Source: Rhodobacter sp. (GTDB lineage Bacteria; Pseudomonadota; Alphaproteobacteria; Rhodobacterales; Rhodobacteraceae). Taken from it: DNA of 13,218 nt. The stretch is from positions 1-13,218 of the forward strand of contig PNNE01000406.1 of the NCBI GenBank assembly GCA_013824055.1. Reading direction: 5' to 3'. This document shows positions 6,851 to 13,218 of this stretch, in pieces (the first letter of the stretch is position 1; every line of letters begins with the position of its first letter). The notes beneath the pieces are model-generated. The model saw only the letters and a list, made by a program, of their open reading frames with translations. It did not search any database and was not told the origin of the DNA. Position numbers and translations under genes: made by a program.

Positions 6851-7846
6851 ATGTCCTTCAAACACAACGATCTCTGGTTCTGGGACAGCTGGTATGTCCA
6901 GGATGGCGACATCTGGCACGGCTATTTCCTGCAGGCGCCGAAGTCGCTGATCGACCCCGACGCCCGCCACCTGAACGCAACCCAGCGCCATGCGGTGTCG
7001 CGGGACCTGACCAACTGGACCGACATGGGCACGACCTTCGAGCCGCAGCGCAAGGGTGCTGCCTGGGACGACAGCACGACCTGGACCGGGTCGGTGGTCA
7101 AGGGCGACGACGGGCTTTGGCACCTGTTCTACACCGGAACGCAAAAGTCCGAGCAGTCGCTTTACCAGCGCGTCGGCCACGCGACCTCGAAAGACCTGCA
7201 CAACTGGACCCGCGTCGGCGACGGGTTGGCGCTGGACCTGACCGGGCCCAACGCCGACTGCTATGAGAAGGACCACGTCCTCGGCCACTGGCACGACCGG
7301 GCGATGCGCGACCCCTGGGTGATGCGCGACCCCGACGGCAAGGGCTGGCTGATGTATTTCACCGCCCGCGTTCCCGGCGTGCCGGAACCGAACGCCGGCG
7401 GGGCCGTCGGCTTTGCCACCTCGCCCGACCTGATGACCTGGACCCTGCAACCCCCGGTCTTCCACGGCGGCTTTGGCCAGCTGGAGGTGCCGCAGGTCTT
7501 TCAGGTCGGCGCGCACTGGTATTGCCTGTTCTGCACCTCGTCGACGCATTGGTCGGACCAATACCGCCGCGACAACCCCGAGACGCCCGTCACCGGCAGT
7601 CACTACCTGATCGCCGACCACCCGCGCGGCCCCTGGCGCATCGCCCCCGGTCCCTTCCTGGACGGGGCGGAACCCTGCCGCCGCTACGCCGCCCGCATCG
7701 TGGACGGCCCTCAGGGTCTGGTCATCCTGGGCTTTGCCGACAGCGGCAAGGCGACCTTCGGCGGCTACGTGATGGACCCCGAGCCGGTGACCATCGGCCC
7801 GGACGGACGACTGCACCTTGAACCTCTCGCACAGGCGGCAGAGTAG
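6851..7846 (+). CDS. Cytoplasmic GH32/GH43-superfamily glycoside hydrolase (beta-fructosidase-like)
   Basis: This 331-residue enzyme has the five-bladed beta-propeller pattern of the furanosidase superfamily (GH32, GH43, GH68). Repeated blade motifs such as 'SRDLTNWT', 'SKDLHNWT' and 'SPDLMTWT' mark successive blades. Likely catalytic residues are Asp12 in 'WFWDSWY' (nucleophile position), Asp154 in the 'RDPWV' motif (transition-state stabiliser) and Glu212 in 'QLEVPQVF' (acid/base position). The canonical GH32 'NDPNG' and 'ECP' forms are altered. It is short because it lacks the C-terminal beta-sandwich of true GH32 enzymes. There is no signal peptide, so it should act on sugar already imported by the surrounding ABC system. 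The start has a GAGGAG ribosome-binding site 11 bases after the permease stop. Hydrolysis of a fructosyl or other furanosyl link is my best guess; phosphorolysis or transfer is not excluded. Confidence 0.75.
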   Translation: MSFKHNDLWFWDSWYVQDGDIWHGYFLQAPKSLIDPDARHLNATQRHAVSRDLTNWTDMGTTFEPQRKGAAWDDSTTWTGSVVKGDDGLWHLFYTGTQKSEQSLYQRVGHATSKDLHNWTRVGDGLALDLTGPNADCYEKDHVLGHWHDRAMRDPWVMRDPDGKGWLMYFTARVPGVPEPNAGGAVGFATSPDLMTWTLQPPVFHGGFGQLEVPQVFQVGAHWYCLFCTSSTHWSDQYRRDNPETPVTGSHYLIADHPRGPWRIAPGPFLDGAEPCRRYAARIVDGPQGLVILGFADSGKATFGGYVMDPEPVTIGPDGRLHLEPLAQAAE

Positions 7847-7849
7847 CAC

Positions 7850-8941
<1,092 letters not shown>

Positions 8942-9008
8942 CCGCCCGCAACCACCTTTCTGATCTGAAACACGTTTTCACGTTTGCCCGCCGGGGACGG
9001 ATCGCGCC

Positions 9009-10526
9009 TCAGATCCCCCCGATCGCCGTGGCGAGCCGAAAGCTGATCGCCTCGGCGATGTGGGGCTTCCTGACCGTCGGGCTTGCCTCCAGGTCGGCGA
9101 TGGTCCGCGCCACCCGCAGCACCCGGTGATAGCCCCGCGCCGACAGCCCCATCCGTTCTGCAACCCGCCCGATCAGCGCCTTGCCCTCGGCATCCGGTGC
9201 GGCGTGCTCTTCCAGCGCGCCGCCTTCCAGGTCGGCATTGACCCGCAGATCGGGCGCCTCCGCGAACCGGATGGCCTGCCGGTCCCGCGCGGCCGCGACG
9301 CGCGCGGCGATGGTGGCAGAGCTTTCCCCGCTGGCTGGCAGATCAAGGTCGGCGAAGGCCACCGGCGGAACCTCGACCCGCAGGTCGAACCGGTCCATCA
9401 GCGGTCCCGAAATCCGGCCCAGATAGTCCTCGCCACAGATCGGCGCCCGTCCGCAAGCGCGGGAGGGGTCCGACAGGTAGCCGCATTTGCAGGGGTTGGC
9501 GGCCGCGATCAGCAGGAACCGGCAGGGATAGCGGATATGCGCGTTGGCCCGGGCAATCATCACGCTTCCCGTCTCGATCGGCTGGCGAAGCGTATCGAGG
9601 ACCGTCCTGGGGAACTCCGGAAACTCGTCCAGGAAAAGGACGCCGTTGTGGGCCAGACTGATCTCGCCGGGCTTGGCCCCCTTGCCGCCGCCGACGATGG
9701 CGGCCATCGAGGCCGTGTGGTGGGGTTCGCGGAACGGCCGGTCGCGGGAAATGCCGCCTTCCGACAGAAGCCCCGCAAGCGAATGGATCATCGAGGTCTC
9801 CAGCGCCTCGGGTGCCGTGAGCGGCGGCAGGATGCCGGGAAGGCGGGCGGCCAGCATCGACTTTCCCGAGCCGGGGGTGCCGACAAGGAACAGGTGGTGG
9901 CGGCCCGCCGCAGCGATTTCCAGCGCCCGCTTGGCGCGTTCCTGCCCCTTCACCTCGCGGAAGTCGCGGAGGCTGCGGCTTCCGGTGACCTCGCCCGCCT
10001 CGGCGGGAAGGATCGGCGCGCGGCCGGTGTAATGGTGCAGCACCTCTTCCAGCGAGGCTGCGGCAAGGACCTGTGTCGCGCCGACCCAGGCGGCCTCGGC
10101 GCCGCAGGCCTTTGGGCAGAGCAGCGCGCGATCCTCGACGGCGGCGGCCATCGCGGCGGGAAGGGCTCCGGCGACGGGAACGATGCGGCCGTCAAGGGAA
10201 AGCTCGCCCAGCGCGACGGTGCCCTCGACATCCTCACGCGGGATGATCTCCAGCGCGGCGAGCAGGGCGATGGCGATCGGCAGGTCGAAGTGCGAGCCTT
10301 CCTTGGGCAGGTCGGCCGGCGAGAGGTTGACGGTGATCCTTTTGGCGGGCAGCGCGATGGAAAGGGCCTGAAGCGCGGCGCGGACGCGTTCGCGGGCCTC
10401 GGAGACGGCCTTGTCGGGCAGGCCGACCAGAGTGAAGGCGGGCGCTCCGGGGGTGACGGCGCACTGCACCTCGACCAGGCGGGCCTCGACGCCCTCGAAG
10501 GCGACGGTATAGGCGCGGGCGGTCAT
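9009..10526 (-). CDS. comM: YifB/ComM-family Mg-chelatase-like AAA+ ATPase
   Basis: This 505-residue protein, essentially the usual ComM length of about 505-510, starts at the ATG whose complement is 10524-10526. Open sequence before it is unconserved. ComM is a hexameric helicase that promotes branch migration of incoming single strands during natural transformation; many bacteria without known competence also keep it. It has an N-terminal Lon-protease-like fold (about 1-165), Walker A 'GTPGSGKS' (216-223), Walker B 'VLFLDEFPEF' (296-305) and a Cys cluster (346, 348, 358, 364) after 'ANP'. The 'RISGPLMDRFD' sensor segment (371-381) and a C-terminal Mg-chelatase-type lid are also present. The conserved 'VGLPDKAVSEARERVRAAL' block is near the N-terminus. 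It stands alone, with 242 bases between it and the GST-like gene upstream on the same strand. Confidence 0.95.
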   Translation of the reverse strand: MTARAYTVAFEGVEARLVEVQCAVTPGAPAFTLVGLPDKAVSEARERVRAALQALSIALPAKRITVNLSPADLPKEGSHFDLPIAIALLAALEIIPREDVEGTVALGELSLDGRIVPVAGALPAAMAAAVEDRALLCPKACGAEAAWVGATQVLAAASLEEVLHHYTGRAPILPAEAGEVTGSRSLRDFREVKGQERAKRALEIAAAGRHHLFLVGTPGSGKSMLAARLPGILPPLTAPEALETSMIHSLAGLLSEGGISRDRPFREPHHTASMAAIVGGGKGAKPGEISLAHNGVLFLDEFPEFPRTVLDTLRQPIETGSVMIARANAHIRYPCRFLLIAAANPCKCGYLSDPSRACGRAPICGEDYLGRISGPLMDRFDLRVEVPPVAFADLDLPASGESSATIAARVAAARDRQAIRFAEAPDLRVNADLEGGALEEHAAPDAEGKALIGRVAERMGLSARGYHRVLRVARTIADLEASPTVRKPHIAEAISFRLATAIGGI

Positions 10527-10595
10527 GCGGCGTGCCTGTGGGTCGGGACGGTTATTGAATCGAGCGCGTTCCGCGCCGGCCTTTTGTCTCGCCTC

Positions 10596-10614
10596 TGCGC
10601 GCGAAGGGCGCGCA
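10596..10614. repeat. Perfect 7-bp inverted repeat upstream of comM
   Basis: TGCGCGC, spacer GAAGG, then GCGCGCA: an exact hairpin about 70 bases before the comM start and about 155 bases after the GST-like gene stop (both minus strand). No T-tract follows on the minus strand, so it is not a clear terminator. It may end the GST transcript or sit in the comM leader. The rest of the 242-base gap (10527-10768) shows only the 12-bp tandem duplication at 10690-10713. Confidence 0.3.
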
Positions 10615-10689
10615 ACCGGCTCGGGCGTGCTCCGCAGGGGATATCTGGTGCCAGGTGAAAGGCGGCGGATTTCCCCGGTAGCCCCTGAT

Positions 10690-10713
10690 CTGGTTCGTGA
10701 GCTGGTTCGTGAA
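10690..10713. repeat. 12-bp tandem duplication
   Basis: CTGGTTCGTGAG is followed immediately by CTGGTTCGTGAA, an 11-of-12 direct repeat in the comM upstream region. It could be simple slippage or a paired protein-binding site. Nothing else in the window shares the unit. Confidence 0.6.
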
Positions 10714-10768
10714 GTCCGCACATGTGCCCCACCCGATTCACCTTGGTTAACAGGTAGGGCGAAATGGT

Positions 10769-11641
10769 TTACGAGTGGTAAAGGGCCATGAACTCCGGCC
10801 AGGCTTCGGCATCGGCCAGGGTCTTGTCACGACAGAATGCGTTGCAAAAGCCGAAGCGGCGGCCGTAAAGCTGCAAGGCATGGGTGACGGGCTGGCCGGA
10901 ACAGGGGCAGGTCGCGTTCACGGTGTCGGCGCAGTCCGCCGGCCTGGCGGGCAGCGGCACGGGGCCGGGCCAGTCGCGCCGGGGGTAGTCGCGGCGGTAG
11001 AACTCTTGATCGGCGCCGTCCACCAGGCCCATCGCGCGCCAGCGGCGGAAGCTGGGGTGGGCGAGGTGGGCGTTCACGTAAAGCATGGCGTCAGCGTTGA
11101 CCGGCAGGTTGTAGGTTGCGATGCGGCTGGCGACCGGGGCGAAGAAGGCATCGGCCGCGGAATAGGCGCCGCAGAGCCAGGGCGTGGCGGAGTGCGTCGT
11201 CTCGCGCGCCCAGGACCAGAGCGTCTCCAGCCGGCGCAGGTCGGCCAGGACGTCCGGGGGCGGCTGGCAGTCGGTGTAGCTGACGCGCAGGTTCATCGGG
11301 CAGAAGCTGCGCAGCGCGGTGAAGCCCGCGTGCATCTCGGCGGCAAGGACGCGGCCGGTGGCACGGGCGTGCGGGTCTGTCGGCCAGATCCCGGCGCCGG
11401 GGTGGCGGGTGGCCAGCTCCTCGGCGATGGCGATGGTTTCGGGGACGATCGAGCCCTCGGGCGTGCGCATCGTCGGCGCGGTCCTGGCCGGGAAGAAGTC
11501 CTTGAGAACGTCGGCGAGTTCGTCGGTGTAAAGCCGGGCGGAGAGGGTGCGCACGGGGATGCCGAAGGCGTCGAAGAGGAGCCAGCCGCGCAGGCTCCAG
11601 CTGGAATAGGCCCGGTCGCCGATCACCAGATCATAGGTCAT
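10769..11641 (-). CDS. Glutathione S-transferase-like protein with C-terminal four-Cys module
   Basis: This 290-residue protein starts at the ATG complementary to 11639-11641, preceded on its strand by an AAAGGA ribosome-binding site. Residues 1-80 form a thioredoxin-fold GST N-domain: 'YDLVIGDRAYSSWSLRGWLLF' with the catalytic-type Ser pair 13-14, then 'TAPTM' and 'IVPETIAIAEELA' for glutathione gamma-glutamyl binding. Residues about 90-215 are the all-alpha C-domain ('GAYSAADAFFAPVASRI'). Typical bacterial GSTs stop near residue 210-225. Here about 55 residues follow a Pro-rich linker and carry Cys245, Cys247, Cys266 and Cys270 in 'CPCSG...FGFCNAFC', which resembles a YHS/TRASH-like metal-binding knuckle. 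The likely role is conjugation or glutathione-dependent detoxification. The metal-binding role of the tail is inference. Confidence 0.85.
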   Translation of the reverse strand: MTYDLVIGDRAYSSWSLRGWLLFDAFGIPVRTLSARLYTDELADVLKDFFPARTAPTMRTPEGSIVPETIAIAEELATRHPGAGIWPTDPHARATGRVLAAEMHAGFTALRSFCPMNLRVSYTDCQPPPDVLADLRRLETLWSWARETTHSATPWLCGAYSAADAFFAPVASRIATYNLPVNADAMLYVNAHLAHPSFRRWRAMGLVDGADQEFYRRDYPRRDWPGPVPLPARPADCADTVNATCPCSGQPVTHALQLYGRRFGFCNAFCRDKTLADAEAWPEFMALYHS

Positions 11642-11714
11642 GAGGTTTGTCCTTTCGCGCGCAGTGAAGCGGGTCGCGGTCGGGAAGGGAAACGATGAAT
11701 CGTGCGGATCGCCA

Positions 11715-12278
11715 TCACGGGCGGTGATTGACCGCGTGAACCTGGGGTGGGTCCAGCGTCAGGCAGGTGACGGAGAGGTTGTCGATCCTGTGCCCGAAGG
11801 CCTGGGTCGCGGACAGCCCTCCGGCGCGCTGCAGGGCCGCGAGGATCGGGCCGAAATGCGCCACGACGATCAGGTCGGGGGCCTGGCCATGCAGACGGTC
11901 GAGCGCGGCCCAGGTGCGGGTGCTGAGGTCGTTCCAGCTTTCGCCGCCAGGCGGGCGGATGTCGCCGGGGGTGTCCCAGAAGGCGCGGATGAGGTCGGGG
12001 GTCTCGGCCTCGACGTCGGCGAAGCCCCGGCGTTCCCATTGACCGAAGTGGATTTCCCGCAAGGCGGGATCCTGGGGCAGTCGCCGGCGCGGGCCAAGCG
12101 CGTCGGCAGTGGCAACGGCGCGGGAGAGATCGGAGGAGATGACCGGGGCGTCGGCGGGCAGATGCGCCCGAAGTCGCGCGAGGGCGGCTGTGTCGGAAAG
12201 ATCGGCGGGCAGGTCGGTCCAGCCGATCATCGCCTTCGCATGGGTGGGGCCGTGGCGGACTAGCCAGAAGCGGGTCAT
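11715..12278 (-). CDS. cobC: Histidine phosphatase, CobC-like (alpha-ribazole phosphatase candidate)
   Basis: This 187-residue member of the phosphoglycerate-mutase-like histidine phosphatase family carries the full active site. It has 'LVRHGPTH' with Arg8 and the phosphorylated His9, Arg53 in 'SSDLSRA', Glu75 in 'REIHFGQWE' and His141 in 'VVAHFG'. The 'GWTDLPADLSD' segment is typical of CobC and related small enzymes. CobC removes phosphate from alpha-ribazole phosphate, or from the cobalamin 5'-phosphate, in the lower-ligand branch of cobalamin synthesis. The assignment rests on the neighbouring cobU, 64 bases upstream on the same strand. By sequence alone it could be another small phosphatase. 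The start at 12278 is chosen because it places the RHG motif at the usual residues 8-10. No strong ribosome-binding site is visible. Confidence 0.75.
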   Translation of the reverse strand: MTRFWLVRHGPTHAKAMIGWTDLPADLSDTAALARLRAHLPADAPVISSDLSRAVATADALGPRRRLPQDPALREIHFGQWERRGFADVEAETPDLIRAFWDTPGDIRPPGGESWNDLSTRTWAALDRLHGQAPDLIVVAHFGPILAALQRAGGLSATQAFGHRIDNLSVTCLTLDPPQVHAVNHRP

Positions 12279-12313
12279 GGGACACTCGATTGAATTGGGA
12301 AGCGCGGGGGTAG

Positions 12314-12333
12314 GGTGGGCAATACTGCCCACC
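12314..12333. repeat. REP-like perfect hairpin between cobU and cobC
   Basis: GGTGGGCA, loop ATAC, then the exact complement TGCCCACC, preceded by GGGGGTAG. It begins 9 bases after the cobU stop on the minus strand. Its 'GTAGGGTGGGCA...TGCCCACC' form resembles a palindromic intergenic repeat found scattered in many proteobacterial genomes and associated with RAYT transposases (recollection, not searched). It may stabilise or separate the cobU and cobC parts of the transcript. No T-tract follows on the minus strand. Confidence 0.5.
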
Positions 12334-12342
12334 TTCCCGGCG

Positions 12343-12873
12343 TCAGGGAAGCGCGCCCTTCAGCACCAGTGGCAGCCCCGCGATCACGGTGACGACCAGC
12401 CCGGCCTCGGCTGCAAGGCGCTGGTTGAGGCGGCCCTGCTCATCCCTGAAACGCCGGGCCAGCGCATTCTCGGGAACAATTCCCCAGCCTGTTTCGTTGG
12501 AGACGATGACGACCGGCACCTTGCAGCCGGCGAGCGCGGCCAGAAGCTGTGCCGCCTCGGCGGAAAGGTCGTGGTCGGCCAGAAGGTGGTTGGTCAGCCA
12601 AAGCGTGGCGCAATCGACAAGGACGGCTTCGCCCGGCTGGGCCTGGGACAGGGCGGCGGCAAGATCAAGCGGGGCCTCGACCGTCGTCCAGGCCGGGCCG
12701 CGCTGGGAGCGGTGGCGGGCGACGCGGTCGCGCATCTCGTCGTCCCAGGCCTCGGCGGTGGCGATGTAGCGGCGGGGGCGGCCTGTCGCCGTGACCAGGC
12801 TTTCGGCGAAGGCGGATTTTCCCGACCGCGCGCCGCCGATGACAAGAGTGAGGGGCGGGAGTGATCCGGTCAC
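12343..12873 (-). CDS. cobU: Bifunctional adenosylcobinamide kinase / adenosylcobinamide-phosphate guanylyltransferase
   Basis: This 176-residue enzyme (CobU, called CobP in the aerobic pathway) phosphorylates adenosylcobinamide and then transfers GMP from GTP to give adenosylcobinamide-GDP, the step before lower-ligand attachment. Visible motifs are the P-loop 'GGARSGKS' (13-20), the 'YIATAEAWDDEMRDRVARH' segment with the catalytic-type His, 'VDCATLWLTN', and the signature 'SNETGWGIVPEN' followed by 'GRLNQRLA' and 'AGLPLVLK'. The length is normal for the family. The start is a GTG (complement of 12871-12873) with an ACGAGG ribosome-binding site. No in-frame ATG lies near it, and upstream sequence is unconserved. 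Its first codons are crossed by the candidate RpoE promoter of the divergent rpoH2 gene. Confidence 0.93.
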   Translation of the reverse strand: MTGSLPPLTLVIGGARSGKSAFAESLVTATGRPRRYIATAEAWDDEMRDRVARHRSQRGPAWTTVEAPLDLAAALSQAQPGEAVLVDCATLWLTNHLLADHDLSAEAAQLLAALAGCKVPVVIVSNETGWGIVPENALARRFRDEQGRLNQRLAAEAGLVVTVIAGLPLVLKGALP

Positions 12874-12890
12874 GGGATTGCCTCGTAGAA
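12862..12890 (+). promoter_or_regulatory. Candidate RpoE (sigma-E) promoter of rpoH2
   Basis: TGATCC (12862-12867), an 18-base spacer, then TAGAA (12886-12890). The Rhodobacter RpoE consensus is TGATCC-N18-TAAGA, and rpoH2 (rpoHII) is a known RpoE target in Rhodobacter sphaeroides. The -35 box is perfect and the spacing exact. The -10 differs by an AG/GA swap. Transcription would start near 12897, leaving a leader of about 43 bases to the rpoH2 ATG. The -35 box and spacer lie across the first codons of cobU on the other strand. Confidence 0.7.
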
Positions 12891-12939
12891 GGGACAAGAA
12901 CAGGCGGAAGAGCCGCGGCACGACGATCTGGAGGTGGTC

Positions 12940-13218
12940 ATGGCACTGGACGGATATAGCGATCACGGCGTGTCGCGCCAAGCGATGAAGGCCGAGCTTC
13001 TTGATGCGGAAACCGAGCTGCGGCTGGCCCGGGCCTGGCGCGATCACCGGGATGAACGGGCGCTGCACCGGCTGATCACCGCCTACATGCGCCTGGCGAT
13101 CAGCATGGCGTCGAAGTTCCGCCGCTATGGCGCGCCGATGAACGATCTGATCCAGGAAGCAAGCCTGGGCCTGATGAAGGCCGCCGACAAGTTCGACCCG
13201 GAGCGCGGGGTGCGGTTT
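12940..13218 (+). CDS. rpoH2: RNA polymerase heat-shock sigma factor RpoH2 (sigma-32 type), 3' partial
   Basis: These are the first 93 residues of a sigma-32-class factor; the rest lies beyond the window. After a short N-terminus ('MALDGYSDHG'), region 1.2 ('AETELRLARAWRDHRDERALHRLI', 23-46) leads into region 2.1-2.2 ('AYMRLAISMASKFRRYGAPMNDLIQEASLGLMKAADKFDPERGVRF'), including the core-binding 'DLIQE..LGLMKA' helix. These details match the RpoHII branch of Rhodobacterales rather than classical RpoH (from memory of the family). RpoHII directs the singlet-oxygen and photo-oxidative stress response downstream of RpoE. The ATG at 12940 has a GGAGGTGG ribosome-binding site. It is divergent from cobU with 66 bases between the start codons. 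Confidence 0.88.
   Translation, partial: MALDGYSDHGVSRQAMKAELLDAETELRLARAWRDHRDERALHRLITAYMRLAISMASKFRRYGAPMNDLIQEASLGLMKAADKFDPERGVRF

Noticed and set aside
8966..8980. TGAAA/TTTCA hairpin in the gap between the ATPase gene and comM
   Set aside because: Only five weak A-T-rich pairs, with a slightly T-rich neighbourhood. Not enough to call a bidirectional terminator for the convergent genes, although one is expected in 8942-9008.
10527..10721. Longer N-terminus for ComM
   Set aside because: The 65 extra residues are Arg-rich and not family-like. Starting at 10526 gives the usual ComM length and N-terminus.
12279..12332. Longer N-terminus for the CobC-like phosphatase
   Set aside because: It would run through the REP-like hairpin and displace the RHG motif from residues 8-10.
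12109..12864. 251-residue plus-strand ORF
   Set aside because: Antisense shadow of cobU and cobC, which carry clear catalytic motifs on the minus strand.
12874..12939. Cobalamin riboswitch before cobU
   Set aside because: Only 66 bases separate cobU from rpoH2, and no B12-box-like sequence is visible.

Overview
The window looks like a chromosomal segment of a high-GC alphaproteobacterium, most likely of the Rhodobacteraceae/Paracoccaceae. The evidence is the codon bias, the RpoH2-type heat-shock sigma factor starting at 12940 behind an RpoE-like promoter, the ECF sigma/NrsF pair, a TRAP transporter component and the CobU-type cobalamin gene. I see no phage, transposase, CRISPR array, rRNA or tRNA. 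The genes look native rather than transferred.

Layout: (1) 1-778, the 3' part of a TRAP transporter substrate-binding protein, closed by a perfect GC-rich hairpin. (2) 1010-2175, an ECF sigma factor translationally coupled to a six-TM NrsF/DUF1109 anti-sigma factor, preceded by a possible self-recognised promoter. (3) 2176-2451, a 276-base intergenic region holding five copies of a 15-bp repeat, a TTGACA box and two abutting LacI-type operator half-palindromes. (4) 2452-8941, a compact co-directional sugar operon: LacI-family regulator, periplasmic binding protein, two permeases, a cytoplasmic GH32/GH43-superfamily enzyme and a UgpC/MalK-type ATPase. Junctions are overlaps or a few bases, except for 100 bases with two hairpins after the binding-protein gene. 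(5) On the minus strand, convergent to the operon: comM (10526-9009), a glutathione S-transferase-like protein with a C-terminal four-cysteine module (11641-10769), a CobC-like phosphatase (12278-11715) and cobU (12873-12343). (6) Divergent from cobU, the start of rpoH2 (12940 to window end).

How the parts work together: the sugar operon reads as a self-contained import-and-cleavage module. The LacI protein is the first gene of the operon it probably represses, through the tandem sites at 2388-2415. The importer brings in a small saccharide, and the beta-propeller enzyme, which has no signal peptide, would cleave it in the cytoplasm. A fructosyl or related furanosyl sugar is plausible, but the substrate cannot be read from sequence. 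The cobU/cobC pair serves late cobalamin assembly or salvage. Three sigma-related elements (the ECF sigma factor, its NrsF partner and rpoH2) suggest oxidative or metal stress control at both ends of the window. The most interesting signals are regulatory: the tandem operator, the RpoE-type promoter laid across the cobU start codon, and the candidate sigma-F-type autoregulatory promoter.
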